NCBI RefSeq assembly: GCF_024199925.1
Contig: NZ_JANADR010000001.1
Location: 5,335,501-5,399,500 of the forward strand
Reading direction: 5' to 3'
DNA length: 64,000 nt
DNA from: Bradyrhizobium sp. CCGUVB1N3
GTDB lineage: Bacteria > Pseudomonadota > Alphaproteobacteria > Rhizobiales > Xanthobacteraceae
Of the stretch, positions 9,580 to 19,874 are shown piece after piece. The notes below the pieces were generated by a model. That model worked only from the letters and a program-made list of their open reading frames with translations. It was not told where the DNA came from and made no database searches. The position numbers and the translations under genes were made by a program. Every line of letters starts with the position of its first letter. Positions within the stretch are counted from its first letter, which is position 1.

Positions 9580-10647
9580 TCATGATCCGCCCCTGATGCG
9601 CCGAGCCGGCGCCGGTTCGATCAGGATGCGCCCCCGGGACAGGCTGATGAGGGCCCCCGCGAGCGTCCGCTTGACCTGAGGTCGGCTGGTTCCGACGGTG
9701 CGCCGGCCCGAAGCCTCGATGCCGCGCTCAAGGACCGCCAAGAGGGCCTCGACCTTCCCCAGTTCCGCCGGCCCCTCGTGCCCGACGGCGTCGATCGCCC
9801 GCATCAGGAGCCGCAGGCGTACCTCCTCGGGCAGTGTGGCGAAGGCCGAGACCTCAAAGCTTCGCGCAGGCACATCGGACGGCGAACGGTCGCGATCTCT
9901 GAGCGCGAGAAAGCGCTCGGCGCCGTCAGCCAGCACGTCGACGGCGGCATTGGCGCGGGCTAGCCGCGCCGCGAGCCGCGCCAGGTTGCGCGCACTACCG
10001 CCTTCGGCCGCAAGCTGCGGCAAAAGCGCCCGCAGCCGCGGGCGCGTGAACGCGGTGTCGCGGTTGGTCGGATCGTCGGCGAAAGCGATATTGGCGCGCT
10101 TCAAGGTCGCAATGAGCTGCGACTTCGGCACGTCGAGCAGCGGGCGCGCCAGCGCGATCCCGTCCCGCTCCGTGACCGGCGCCATCGCGGACAGGCCGGC
10201 GATGCCGCTGCCGCGCAACAATCGCATCAGCAAAGTCTCGGCCTGATCGTCGCGGGTGTGGGCGGTGAGCACATGGGTCGCTCCGGTCGCGCGCGCGGCC
10301 TGCATGAGCAGGCCATAGCGCGCGTCCCGCGCGGCGGCGGGCAGACCGGTCCTCGGCTTGGCGCCGGTCCAGCGCATCGTCCGATGCGGCAGATCGAGCG
10401 ACTGCGCCAGATGCTTGACGTCGCGCGCCTCACGCGCCGCTTCCGGCCGGAGGCCATGATCGACGGTGACCGCGACGAGCTGCGGGCCGCGAGCGAGGCT
10501 CTTGCGCCAGCGCGCGGCAAGCCACATCAGAGCGACGGAATCCGGTCCACCCGAAACCGCGAGCACGAGCGCCGGCGCGCGTCTGAAGTCGGCGAAGAGC
10601 AGCTTCGCCTCACGCGCCGAGATCGGAGAATTGTCGTCGTCTGACAT
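9580..10647 (-). CDS. tilS: tRNA(Ile)-lysidine synthase
   Basis: Modifies C34 of the CAU-anticodon isoleucine tRNA to lysidine with ATP and lysine, an essential decoding step. 355 residues. The PP-loop SGGPDS is at about residues 33-38, and the N-type ATP pyrophosphatase domain extends to about residue 220 (TAHTRDDQAET is the adenylate-binding region). The C-terminal part is shorter than in the 432-residue E. coli protein, as is usual in this group. It lies between cpoB and ftsH in the conserved alphaproteobacterial order. Standard ATG start. Confidence 0.95.
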   Translation of the reverse strand: MSDDDNSPISAREAKLLFADFRRAPALVLAVSGGPDSVALMWLAARWRKSLARGPQLVAVTVDHGLRPEAAREARDVKHLAQSLDLPHRTMRWTGAKPRTGLPAAARDARYGLLMQAARATGATHVLTAHTRDDQAETLLMRLLRGSGIAGLSAMAPVTERDGIALARPLLDVPKSQLIATLKRANIAFADDPTNRDTAFTRPRLRALLPQLAAEGGSARNLARLAARLARANAAVDVLADGAERFLALRDRDRSPSDVPARSFEVSAFATLPEEVRLRLLMRAIDAVGHEGPAELGKVEALLAVLERGIEASGRRTVGTSRPQVKRTLAGALISLSRGRILIEPAPARRIRGGS

Positions 10648-10720
10648 GACGCTGCCCGCAGGATGGCGCGCCTATTTAGCGCAGCGCCATCCGCATTGTC
10701 AGCGCTCAAGAGCCGTTTCC

Positions 10721-10810
10721 GTTCCGATTGAATCGGAGCGGGGCTCCAGGCTCTAGTTTTGACGCGTTTTCTTCACGCGAACCGGTGTCCACTTCGCTGG
10801 AAAACGCTCT
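10721..10810. repeat. Dispersed intergenic repeat (GGAAAACGCTCT type)
   Basis: Contains GATTGAATCGGAGC, TTTTGACGCGTTTTCTTCACG, then GAACCGGTGTCCACTTCGCT and GGAAAACGCTCT. I recognise this arrangement as a repeat family common in Bradyrhizobium intergenic regions; only this one copy is visible here. It fills the gap between cpoB and tilS. Confidence 0.55.
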
Positions 10811-10825
10811 AATGAGGCAAAGCGG

Positions 10826-11872
10826 CTAGCACTTCACCCGCTTCTGCTCGCGATCGACGGCGGCCTTGACGCCGGCGGAGGCGCGCGGGAATTTGCGGCC
10901 GACCTCGCCAAAGGCCGCGCAGGCGGCTTCCTTCTCCTTCAGCGCGGCCAGCGACTGGCCGAGTCGCAGCAGGGAGTCCGGAGCCTTTGCGGACTTGTCG
11001 TACTTTGTGGTGACGGCGAGGAAGGCCTCCGCGGCGTCACGATATTGCTGACGCTGGAAGTAGCTTTCGCCGAGCCAGTACTGGGCGTCGCCGAGCAGGG
11101 GATCGCTCGGATATTTCTGCGTGAAGCTCTTCATGGTCTGCTCGGCCAGCGCATAGTCCTTGCGCTGAATGTAGCCGATGCCGAGATCGAACTCGTCGCG
11201 CGGCGATTGCGATGGCGGCTGGGTCGCCACACCACCGCCTGCGGCCGGCGCCGGATAACCGGGCTGCGCCGCGGGATAGCCGGGCTGTGCGGCCGGCGCT
11301 GCCGCTTGCGGATAGCGTCCGCCGGTGTTGGCGAGATCGAGCGGCTCGCCGGCGCCGCGGCCGCCGGGCGCGCCGACCGGTGCTCCCGCCGCCATCGGCT
11401 GCTGACCGCCGCCGAGCGCGCGCGGCGCACCGGGGGCATTGGGATTTTGGTTCGGATCGAACGCATCGCCACGGCGGCGGGTGCCGGGCGCTCCCGGCGC
11501 CGGCTGCTCCTGCACGATCGGCGCGGGCGCCGCGATCTGCGGGTCATAGGGTGACTGCTGCCCCGCCTGCTGCTGGCGATAGCCCGGCGCGGACTGCGCT
11601 GGCGGCGCGGCCGCGACGTTGGGCTGTTGTGCCGGCGCCTGCCCGGGGGCCCCTTGCGCACCCCCCTCGAGCTGCCGGAGGCGCTCCTCGAGCTGGCGGT
11701 TGCGGTATTGCAGCTCTTCATTTTGGCCAGTGAGCTGGCGCAGCTGGTTCTCGAGCCGCTCGATCCGCATCTCCGGGTCGGCGTCGTCCGACTGCGCGAA
11801 AACGGGCGAGCACAGCGAAAGCAGCGCGGCGATCGCCACGGTGCCAGTAAAAGCCTGGAATCTGGATGACAT
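10826..11872 (-). CDS. cpoB: Tol-Pal system protein CpoB/YbgF
   Basis: Periplasmic partner of TolA and PBP1b that couples outer-membrane constriction to septal peptidoglycan synthesis. 348 residues from the ATG giving MSSRFQAFTG, preceded by AGGGCAAG; the upstream extension of the frame has no signal character. Signal peptide to about residue 26 (VFAQ). A coiled coil follows (RIERLENQLRQL..ELQYRNRQLEERLRQLEGG), then a long Pro/Gln/Ala/Gly linker (about 70-220) and C-terminal tetratricopeptide repeats (FDLGIGYIQRKDYALAEQ onward). A terminator separates it from pal, so it likely has its own promoter. Confidence 0.93.
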   Translation of the reverse strand: MSSRFQAFTGTVAIAALLSLCSPVFAQSDDADPEMRIERLENQLRQLTGQNEELQYRNRQLEERLRQLEGGAQGAPGQAPAQQPNVAAAPPAQSAPGYRQQQAGQQSPYDPQIAAPAPIVQEQPAPGAPGTRRRGDAFDPNQNPNAPGAPRALGGGQQPMAAGAPVGAPGGRGAGEPLDLANTGGRYPQAAAPAAQPGYPAAQPGYPAPAAGGGVATQPPSQSPRDEFDLGIGYIQRKDYALAEQTMKSFTQKYPSDPLLGDAQYWLGESYFQRQQYRDAAEAFLAVTTKYDKSAKAPDSLLRLGQSLAALKEKEAACAAFGEVGRKFPRASAGVKAAVDREQKRVKC

Positions 11873-12000
11873 CTTGCCCTGACGACGAAAGCGACGTGGC
11901 GCGCGGCGGACAACTCGCCGCGCGAGACATTGAGAGAGGGAGTACGCCAAAAATGTGTCTGGGACCAAGGGCTTTCTATGACCTGATCCGTGAAACGAAA

Positions 12001-12022
12001 CCGGCGCCCAAGGGGGCGCCGG
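12001..12022 (-). terminator. Terminator after pal
   Basis: Perfect CCGGCGCCC / GGGCGCCGG stem with a 4-nt loop, followed on the minus strand by TTTCGTTTC. It lies 55 bp past the pal stop and before the cpoB leader. Confidence 0.7.
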
Positions 12023-12077
12023 CAAATCAGGTTTCCTTAGTCAGGTTTCCTTGGCGGAACGGCGCACGGCGCGCTGG

Positions 12078-12566
12078 TCAGGAGCTCGCGTTCAGCACGG
12101 TGACGGCGCGACGGTTCTGCGACCAGCAGGAGATGTCATTACAGACGGCGACCGGCCGCTCCTTGCCGTAGGAGATGGTACGCATGCGGTTCGGGTCGAT
12201 GCCGCGCGAAGCCAGGAACGAGCGCACCGACTGGGCACGGCGCGCGCCGAGCGCGATGTTGTATTCACGGGTTCCGCGTTCATCCGCGTGACCTTCAATG
12301 GTGAAGGTGTAGCGCGGGTAGCTCTGCAGCCACTGCGCCTGCTTCTCCAGCGTGACGATCGCCTGCGGCGTCAGATCGGTCTGATCGCTCTCGAAGAACA
12401 CGCGGTCGCCCACGTTGACGACGAAATCCTGCTGGCTACCCGGTGTCGCAGCATTGGCCATCGCATCCGAAGCAAGGTTCTTGTTGGCGCAGGCGCCCAT
12501 CGACAGCGCGACGGCAAGCACCGCGACCAGCTTCAATCCCTGGAGGATACGCATAGGATGTTTCAT
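12078..12566 (-). CDS. pal: Peptidoglycan-associated lipoprotein Pal
   Basis: Outer-membrane lipoprotein that binds peptidoglycan and TolB. 162 residues. The signal peptide ends at a lipobox LSMGAC; Met at -3 is unusual but tolerable. The OmpA-like domain covers about residues 50-160 with the binding motif GHADERGTREYNIALGARRA. An extra Cys pair (CNDISC) is near the C-terminus. It is separated from tolB by two genes that are not part of the standard tol-pal cluster, and followed by a terminator. Confidence 0.96.
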   Translation of the reverse strand: MKHPMRILQGLKLVAVLAVALSMGACANKNLASDAMANAATPGSQQDFVVNVGDRVFFESDQTDLTPQAIVTLEKQAQWLQSYPRYTFTIEGHADERGTREYNIALGARRAQSVRSFLASRGIDPNRMRTISYGKERPVAVCNDISCWSQNRRAVTVLNASS

Positions 12567-12851
12567 TCCGGAGCCTCCACGCTCACGTTAGTCCACTGCC
12601 GTCCGGTCTACAGGGGGTTGGTTAAGCGAACGTTCCGTCAACCTTGATGGGACGTTGCCACGGCCGGTCAAATGCCCCCGATCGGCGAAAAGCAACCGCG
12701 ATGGTTAATGGGTTGTAAATGTGGCGCGACGGTGAAGGCAAGCCGCGTTGGCCGGCAGAAACGCCTGTTTTGCCAGAAATTTGGGCGCGCCGACCCAAGA
12801 TGAACAGGAAATGCCGGCGGAGCGGCGCAGTGGCTCAGCACCCTGCCCGGA

Positions 12852-13577
12852 TCAGGCGCGGGCTGCGTCCGCCACCAGCACCCGTCGCTGCGCGACCTGG
12901 CGCTCACCGCGGCGCCCAAACAGCATCCGCCGCTCGAAAGCGGTCGAACGCATGACCGGATAGCGTTCAAAGACTCTTTGCCGGAAGGTCGGGAAATCCG
13001 CTGCCATGAGCCCGAACGGCTTCGTGAGACCGGGAACCAGCCGCGGCTCGCCGATGGTCGCATGCAGGAAAACCCGCCGATAGAAAGCCTGATGCTCGGC
13101 ACGCACGATCGCGAGGCCGAGATCGGCTTTGAAATGCTCGCAGGCCATGTAAGCGATTCGCAGCGTCAGATACGGCAATTCCGGAACCCGCTTCGCCATG
13201 TCGGGATCAGCGACAAAACGTGTCGGATCGACCATGACCTCGCCGCGGTCAAGTCTCGGAAGCAGGATGTCGGGAAACACGTCGGTTGAGGTGGACTCGC
13301 GCCATTCCGCTGTCAGCAAACTGATGCGCACGGAGCTACAGAGCTCGCCCTGGAGATAGACGCCGAAGGTCCACGCGTTGGGCAGATCGTCATACCGGTC
13401 GGTGACCCGGCCGTCAGGGCTCTCCTTGACGGCCCCTTCCCGCAGATATGCACGGTAGCGGAGGTTGTAGATCTCCTCCTTCTCCTCGTGGGTCTCGGCA
13501 AGACGATAGTCGACGTCGGTCAGGAGGTCTGCTCCCTGTCCAGCAGCCGAAATGACCGATCGGGCTGAGGACTGCAT
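12852..13577 (-). CDS. FeeM-like N-acyl amino acid synthase / GNAT-fold protein
   Basis: 241 residues. The pattern of a LuxI/FeeM-type acyltransferase is visible: YRLAETHEEKEEIYNLRYRAYLR at 24-46, a conserved acidic/Arg region VMVDPTRFVADPDM (about 114-127), and AIVRAEHQAFYRRVFLH (about 156-172). FeeM proteins join acyl chains from acyl-ACP to amino acids; whether this one does is unknown. No signal peptide. It sits between pal and the GGDEF/EAL gene on the same strand, with a full CtrA-type box 64 bp upstream. The family call is from recognition of the core motifs. Confidence 0.7.
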   Translation of the reverse strand: MQSSARSVISAAGQGADLLTDVDYRLAETHEEKEEIYNLRYRAYLREGAVKESPDGRVTDRYDDLPNAWTFGVYLQGELCSSVRISLLTAEWRESTSTDVFPDILLPRLDRGEVMVDPTRFVADPDMAKRVPELPYLTLRIAYMACEHFKADLGLAIVRAEHQAFYRRVFLHATIGEPRLVPGLTKPFGLMAADFPTFRQRVFERYPVMRSTAFERRMLFGRRGERQVAQRRVLVADAARA

Positions 13578-13640
13578 CCAAACTCCTTACGCAACACCCA
13601 TCATAACACGCGAAACAACTTCAGCGCGCGTGACAATCCA

Positions 13641-13655
13641 TTAACACCTTCTTAA
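13641..13655. promoter_or_regulatory. CtrA-type binding site
   Basis: TTAA-N7-TTAA (TTAACACCTTCTTAA), an exact match to the alphaproteobacterial CtrA full site, 64 bp upstream of the leftward FeeM-like gene. A 10-bp palindrome GGGTTAACCC lies at 13683-13692. Confidence 0.55.
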
Positions 13656-13750
13656 CCGCGACGCAAAGCAATCGATCGATTAGGGTTAACCCGTGCGACT
13701 ACGGAGCCCCTGGCAACACACTGATGCTGTTGGAAATTTCAGGAAACCGA

Positions 13751-16081
13751 TTACGCGAAGGAGCGCGATCCGACAACCTGGAGCCCGTCTTCGCCACGGC
13801 GGCCATGGGAGGCGTTGAGGAGTTGACGCATCCGTACCGCAGGGACCGGGCGGCTGAACAGATAACCCTGGGCTTCCGTGACGGTGCCGTCGGCGCTGAT
13901 CAGCTCGAGCTGCTCGTTGGTCTCGATGCCCTCGACCACGACCGCCATGCCGAGATCGGCCGACAGCCGCGCCACGCCGCGCAGCAGCGTGAGCGGCCGG
14001 TCGGTGTCGATGCCTTCGAGGAAGGAGCGGTCGATCTTCACCTTCTGCATCGGGAAGTTATGCAGGTAGCTGAGGCTCGAATAACCGGTGCCGAAGTCAT
14101 CGAGCGAGATGCTGACCCCGAGCGCGTGAAGCTGCGACAGGATGTCGTGGGTGAGCTGGGTGTTGCGCAACAGCGAGGATTCGGTGATCTCGATCTCCAG
14201 CCGATGCGCCGGGAGGCCAGAGACCTCCAGCGCGTAACGGATTTCGCTGAGCACGTCGCGCTGGTGGAACTGCTGTGGCGAGAAGTTGACGGCGACGCTG
14301 ACGCCCTCGGGCCACTTCATGCATTCCATACAGGCGCGGCGCAGGATCCAGCGGCCGAGATCGACGATCAGACCCATGTCCTCGGCAACCGGAATGATGT
14401 CGACCGGCGAAACCGTGCCGCGCACCGGATGGTTCCAGCGCAGCAGCGCCTCGCAGGTCGTAATCTTGCCGGTCTTCAGATTGACCAGCGGCTGATAGAA
14501 CAGCTCGAACTCCTCGTTGGCGAGCGCCTTGCGCAGATCGAGCTCGAGGATGCGGCGGGCCTCGACGGTCGCAGCCATTTCGTCGCGGAAGAAGCAGAAG
14601 GTGCCGCGGCCGTCGGCCTTGGCGCGGTAGAGCGCCATGTCGGCGTTCTTCAAAAGCGTATCGGCGCTGGAGCCCTCGGGCGAGGTCAACGCGATGCCGA
14701 CGCTGGCGCCGATCTCGACCAGATGATTGTCGATACGATAACGCTCGCTGAGCCGCTCGACGATGCGGCGGGCAAGCGCCGCGGCATCCTCGGGCGCGTT
14801 GATGTTCTGCTGGAACACGACGAACTCGTCGCCGCCGAAGCGGGCGACGAAATCTTCGGGGCGCAGCATCTCGCGCAGGCGATTCGCCACCGCGCACAGA
14901 AGCTGGTCGCCGCAGGGGTGGCCAAGCGTGTCGTTGACCTGCTTGAACTGGTCGAGATCGACGAACAGCAGCGCGGAAAGGCGCTCGGCATCGTGCGAGA
15001 TCGCGAGCAGCCGCTCGATCTCATCGCGGAAGCTGACCCTGTTCGGCAGCGCCGTGAGCTCGTCATAGCGTGCCAGATGGCTGATCTTGGCTTCCGCATT
15101 GGTGCGCTCGGTGATGTCCTCGAGCAGCAGCACCGTGCCGCCGCCGGCCATCGGCTGGAACGTCCATGACAGCGTGCGGCAGCGCTTCAGATCGGGATCG
15201 GTGGTGACGATCTCCTTCATCTGCGCGCCCTCGATCTCGCCGAGGATCATGTCGCCGCTCTCCGCCGAGATCGAACCGGCGGCCACGCAGGCCGCGACGA
15301 TGTCGGCGGCGCTGGCGCCGCGAGTGACGAAATTCTCCGACAGCACCATCAAGTCACCGAAGCGATGGTTCATCACTGCAAGCCGCCCGTCGGCGCGGAA
15401 CATGCACAGGCCGTGCGGCATGTTGTTCAGCGCGGTATCGAACTGGCTCGCCAGCGCGGATTCGCGGAAACTCGAGGTCAGAGCCTTGACGAAGATCGCG
15501 TGCAGGCTGAGGTTGATGTTCTTCAAGCCGATGAAGAACAGGACGAGCAGCACGGCGAGCCCGATGTAGTAGAATCCGCCATGCAGCAGCAGGGCGAGCG
15601 ACATCGGACCGCAGGCAAGTATGACGTGCCATTGGATCACCCTGGGCTGGCCGTAGTTGCGGGCCGCTCCTCCGGCCGTGTAACCGACCGTGACGGCGAC
15701 GCAGAGCATGTTCGCGACCGGATCGTCGTTGTTGAAGATGACGACGAAGCACCACAGGCCGAGCACCCCTGCATAGATGAGCGCGCCGAGCCAGTAGCGC
15801 GGCTCCAGGTGCCTGGCCTGTTCGAACGTCAAGGCCAGCGTTTGGTCTTCGTATCCTCGCATCTGGAACGCGCGCGCGGTCCCGACTGCGATCAGCAGAA
15901 ACGCGATCGGCCACAGCAAGACGTCGCCGGTCTTCATCGCAGTCATGACCGCGGCCACGGCTGCGGAAGCCGAGCCTAGGAAGATCGCCCAGAAATTCTG
16001 CACCATGGAGTTGATGAGAGCGGCGTAGAGTATGGGCTCCAGCTCGTCTCGATCACTCTGCTTCTGGTCGGCCAGCTGCAT
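13751..16081 (-). CDS. Membrane-bound GGDEF-EAL cyclic-di-GMP protein
   Basis: 776 residues with six or so membrane helices (about 25-185), a PAS-like domain (about 210-325), GGDEF domain (about 335-500) and EAL domain (about 510-755). The diguanylate cyclase site is intact (RFGGDEF, GGDEF at 416-420) with an inhibitory I-site RPED at 407-410, five residues before it. The EAL site is also intact: CEALLRW at 543-549, DDFGTGYSSL at 661-670, EGIET at 717-721. It could therefore make or hydrolyse c-di-GMP. It lies after tolB and before the FeeM-like gene, with 247 bp upstream for its own promoter. Confidence 0.93.
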   Translation of the reverse strand: MQLADQKQSDRDELEPILYAALINSMVQNFWAIFLGSASAAVAAVMTAMKTGDVLLWPIAFLLIAVGTARAFQMRGYEDQTLALTFEQARHLEPRYWLGALIYAGVLGLWCFVVIFNNDDPVANMLCVAVTVGYTAGGAARNYGQPRVIQWHVILACGPMSLALLLHGGFYYIGLAVLLVLFFIGLKNINLSLHAIFVKALTSSFRESALASQFDTALNNMPHGLCMFRADGRLAVMNHRFGDLMVLSENFVTRGASAADIVAACVAAGSISAESGDMILGEIEGAQMKEIVTTDPDLKRCRTLSWTFQPMAGGGTVLLLEDITERTNAEAKISHLARYDELTALPNRVSFRDEIERLLAISHDAERLSALLFVDLDQFKQVNDTLGHPCGDQLLCAVANRLREMLRPEDFVARFGGDEFVVFQQNINAPEDAAALARRIVERLSERYRIDNHLVEIGASVGIALTSPEGSSADTLLKNADMALYRAKADGRGTFCFFRDEMAATVEARRILELDLRKALANEEFELFYQPLVNLKTGKITTCEALLRWNHPVRGTVSPVDIIPVAEDMGLIVDLGRWILRRACMECMKWPEGVSVAVNFSPQQFHQRDVLSEIRYALEVSGLPAHRLEIEITESSLLRNTQLTHDILSQLHALGVSISLDDFGTGYSSLSYLHNFPMQKVKIDRSFLEGIDTDRPLTLLRGVARLSADLGMAVVVEGIETNEQLELISADGTVTEAQGYLFSRPVPAVRMRQLLNASHGRRGEDGLQVVGSRSFA

Positions 16082-16328
16082 CGACTTGTTACGCGTCCTG
16101 TTTGGAGCGTACTTTTACCCAGCCGAGATGAAGTCTTTCTGAGGGAACATCGTTAAAGTCGCGTTGTTTTGAACCTTCAGCGAACTAATTTCTGCTGAAA
16201 TATCAAGCAACTGGGCAAGCTTTGCCGGGCACAAGGTGAAGGAAAGCTTGCCGCAATCGACGAAAGCGGAAAACTCGGCGCTGTTTTTCGAAAACTTCGC
16301 GCCGATGAACGCGCAACGATGCCGGCCA

Positions 16329-17687
16329 TTATTGGCCCGACGTCGAGGACAGCAGCGGCGACCAGGCGGGGTCGGACGCGTAGCCCGGTGTCGGCACCTT
16401 CTGCTCGTTGCGGCCGGAGATGTCGACGCTGAACAGCGACGGCCCACCATTGCCGCCGGGGTCGCGGAAGAACATCACGACGCGGCCGTTCGGCGCAAAC
16501 GTCGGGCCTTCATTGTGGAAGCCGGAGGTGAGAAGGCGCTCGCCACTACCATCAGGCTTGATGATGCCGATCGAAAACTGTCCGCCGCCTTGTCGCGTGA
16601 ACGCGATGTAGTCGCCGCGCGGCGACCACACCGGCGTCGAATAGCTGGCGCTGGTGTCATCCTTGGCGAAGGAGATGCGCTGCGCCGGTCCGCCGCTTGC
16701 CGCCATCACATAGATCTGCGGCTTGCCGCCGCGATCGGACTCGAAGCAGATGCGGGTGCCATCCGGTGAGTACGAAGGAGAAGTGTCGATCGCCGGCGTG
16801 TCTGTGAGCCGCGTCGTCGAGCGCGAGCGCAGATCCATCACGAACAGGTTCGAATTGCCGCCCTGCTGGAGGCTCATGATCACGCGCTGGCCGTCCGGCG
16901 AGAACCGCGGCGCAAAGGTCATGCCCGGGAAATTGCCGACGATTTCGCGCTGCCCGGTTTCGATGTTGTAGAGATAGACCTTCGGATCGCCCTGGCCGAA
17001 CTCCATATAGGTGATCTCTTGCGAGTTCGGTGAGAAGCGGGGCGTCAGCACGAGGTCCGAGCCGCGCGTCAGATAGCGCACATTGGCGCCGTCCTGGTCC
17101 ATGATCGCGAGCTTCTTGACGCGGCGCTCCTTCGGCCCGCTCTCGTCGACGAAGACGACGCGGCTGTCGAAATAGCCCGTCTCGCCGGTGAGGCGCTGAT
17201 AGATCTGGTCGGAGATGATGTGGGCGATGCGGCGCCAATATTCCGGCGAGGTGAAATATTGCTGGCCAGTGAGCTGCTGGCCCGAGACGACGTCCCACAG
17301 GCGGAATTCGGCCTTGAGCCGGCCGTCGGGCTGGCGCGTCATGCGGCCGGTGACCAGCGCCTGGGCGTTGATCTGCTTCCAGCTCTGGAATTGCGGCGCG
17401 ACGTCGATGTTGCTGATGCGCTCCAGATAGGCCGCCTGGTCGATCGGATTGAACAGGCCTGAGCGCTTGAGGTTGTTGGTGATCACCTGCGTCACGCCGG
17501 CACCGACCTCGCCATCCGAGGGCGAGCCCGCGACAAAGTTCGGGATCGCGATCGGAATCGGCTGGAAATCGGTCGGGTTCACCTGGAGGCGTCCCTGCGC
17601 AAACGCAGAGCGGCCGGCCAGCACGGTGGCGGTCGAGCCTGCGGCGATGATGAAGCCACGTCGAGAAAGCAATTGCATCTTATTCAT
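16329..17687 (-). CDS. tolB: Tol-Pal system beta-propeller protein TolB
   Basis: Periplasmic protein that bridges TolA and Pal. 452 residues. The N-terminus [17 protein letters not shown] carries RR followed by a hydrophobic stretch and AFAQ, so export may be through Tat as well as Sec. Residues about 30-160 form the alpha/beta domain, followed by WD40-like/PD40 repeats with recurring FSPDG/YSPDG units that build the six-bladed propeller. It lies 21 bp after tolA and closes the tolQRAB unit; the next gene has its own 247-bp leader. Confidence 0.96.
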   Translation of the reverse strand: MNKMQLLSRRGFIIAAGSTATVLAGRSAFAQGRLQVNPTDFQPIPIAIPNFVAGSPSDGEVGAGVTQVITNNLKRSGLFNPIDQAAYLERISNIDVAPQFQSWKQINAQALVTGRMTRQPDGRLKAEFRLWDVVSGQQLTGQQYFTSPEYWRRIAHIISDQIYQRLTGETGYFDSRVVFVDESGPKERRVKKLAIMDQDGANVRYLTRGSDLVLTPRFSPNSQEITYMEFGQGDPKVYLYNIETGQREIVGNFPGMTFAPRFSPDGQRVIMSLQQGGNSNLFVMDLRSRSTTRLTDTPAIDTSPSYSPDGTRICFESDRGGKPQIYVMAASGGPAQRISFAKDDTSASYSTPVWSPRGDYIAFTRQGGGQFSIGIIKPDGSGERLLTSGFHNEGPTFAPNGRVVMFFRDPGGNGGPSLFSVDISGRNEQKVPTPGYASDPAWSPLLSSTSGQ

Positions 17688-17708
17688 CTGGGTTATGTCT
17701 TTTCACGC

Positions 17709-18656
17709 TTACAGCATGTCTTTGAGGCCGAACGTCATCGGAATGAACTTCCAAGTGTCGTATTGCGCCTTGGGCAGGAATGCATAGGCCTGACACTCCT
17801 CGACCGCGCGCTTCGCGCTCTCGGCCATCGCCGTGCCGACCGAGCGCGACGGTCCGCGCACGGCGACGATCGTGGGCGAGGAGGCAACCGTGCCGTCCGG
17901 ACGCATCTGGATGTCGATGTCGACCTCGAACTGATCGGCGTCCTGGCCATTATAGGGGAATCTGAAGCAGCGCCTCACGGCGGCGACGAACGCGCCCTTC
18001 CAGGTCGCGACGATCGCGGTATCCTTGCCGTTCTGCGTGCCGAGCGCACTGGTCGCATTCGGCGTCGCGCCCGTCATCTCGTGACGCGTCGGATCGCGCT
18101 TGTCCTCGAGCTTGGCCATGATGTCCATGGGATTGAACGGTCGGTCCTTCGGCTTCGGCGGCTGCGGCTTGGCAGCTTCCTGCTTCGGCGGCGGAGGCTT
18201 CTTCTCCTTCTCCGGCTTGTTCAGGGCCTCGGCGATCGGATCGACCTTTTCCTCGGGCTTCTTCTCGGCCTGCTTGGTCTCGTCCTTGGGCTTGGTCTCC
18301 TGGACGGGCTTCGGCGGATCCGGCTTCTTCTCGACGGGCTTCTCCACCGGCTTCGGCGGCGGCGGCGTCGTGTTGGTCTGGATCAGCTCCTTCTTGGTGG
18401 TGATCTTGCCCTGGGACTCCTCGGGCGGCGTCACCTCGGGAGCGACCTTGTCGACCTTGGGCTTCTGCTTGTCCTTCTCCGCGGTCTGAATGCCGGCGGT
18501 CGCCTTGGCGGGCTGATCCATCGAGATGTCGACGGGAATGATGGACTCTTCCGGAACTTCGAGCGCGCGCGAGCTAAAGGAGATCAACCCCCAGCCGATC
18601 ACGAGGACGTGGAGGACAATCGACGCAACAACAGTCTTGTCGACTTTGACCTTCAT
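17709..18656 (-). CDS. tolA: Cell envelope protein TolA
   Basis: 315-residue inner-membrane protein linking TolQR to TolB-Pal. One N-terminal helix at about residues 9-28 (VVASIVLHVLVIGWGLISF). A long Lys/Pro/Glu-rich extended region (about 60-195) spans the periplasm. The C-terminal domain (about 205-315) has VRRCFRFP and ends with the TonB/TolA-like VEECQAYAFLP segment. Its start overlaps the tolR stop by 4 bp. The sequence is low-complexity, so identification rests on synteny plus architecture. Confidence 0.94.
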   Translation of the reverse strand: MKVKVDKTVVASIVLHVLVIGWGLISFSSRALEVPEESIIPVDISMDQPAKATAGIQTAEKDKQKPKVDKVAPEVTPPEESQGKITTKKELIQTNTTPPPPKPVEKPVEKKPDPPKPVQETKPKDETKQAEKKPEEKVDPIAEALNKPEKEKKPPPPKQEAAKPQPPKPKDRPFNPMDIMAKLEDKRDPTRHEMTGATPNATSALGTQNGKDTAIVATWKGAFVAAVRRCFRFPYNGQDADQFEVDIDIQMRPDGTVASSPTIVAVRGPSRSVGTAMAESAKRAVEECQAYAFLPKAQYDTWKFIPMTFGLKDML

Positions 18657-19120
18657 CCCTGCTCCGGGATAATCACGATATTGGCCTTGAAGCCGGCGGC
18701 CCGCACCTGCCCAAGCAGCTTCATCATGTCGGTGTAGCAGACGTCCTTGTCACCGCGCAGATAGACGACCCGGTCGGCGTCGGACCGCGTGTCCTTGATC
18801 GCCTCGATCTTGGACTGAAGATCGCCAGCCGAGATCGGGCTGTCGCCGAGATACAATTCCACGTTCGAATTGCAGCCGCCGGTCGTCCGCTTCACCGACA
18901 GCGTCAAGGGCGGCGCATTCGAGGAGATCGACTTGCCGCCGTTGGCGACCGGCAGATCGATATCGATGTTGGAGGTCATGAGCGGCGCTGCGACCATGAA
19001 GATGATGAGCAGCACCAGCATCACGTCGACCATCGGCGTGACGTTGATTTCGGCCATGACCGATTTACGCCGGCTGCGGCGGCCGCCGCCACCGGACGAA
19101 CTGGCTACGTTCATCGCCAT
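18653..19120 (-). CDS. tolR: Biopolymer transporter TolR (ExbD family)
   Basis: 155 residues. A Ser/Gly/Arg-rich cytoplasmic tail (1-24), then INVTPMVDVMLVLLIIFMV, which contains the membrane Asp needed for proton-driven motion, then the periplasmic ExbD domain ending VRAAGFKANIVIIPE. It works with TolQ as the motor for TolA. It overlaps tolA by 4 bp and lies 37 bp after tolQ. Confidence 0.96.
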   Translation of the reverse strand: MAMNVASSSGGGGRRSRRKSVMAEINVTPMVDVMLVLLIIFMVAAPLMTSNIDIDLPVANGGKSISSNAPPLTLSVKRTTGGCNSNVELYLGDSPISAGDLQSKIEAIKDTRSDADRVVYLRGDKDVCYTDMMKLLGQVRAAGFKANIVIIPEQG

Positions 19121-19157
19121 GATCTAGAGCCCACGATCGTCTTCACTATAGCGTCCA

Positions 19158-19874
<717 letters not shown>

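Noticed and set aside
12703..12717. TTAA-N7-TAAA near pal as a CtrA site
   Set aside because: One half-site mismatches; not strong enough beside the exact site at 13641.
13724..15169. 481-codon rightward open frame
   Set aside because: Antisense to the GGDEF/EAL gene, with no domain and biased His/Arg/Asp composition.
16215..16251. GCAAGCTTT/AAAGCTTGC inverted repeat as tolB terminator
   Set aside because: The loop is 19 nt and no T-tract follows; a chance dyad cannot be excluded.
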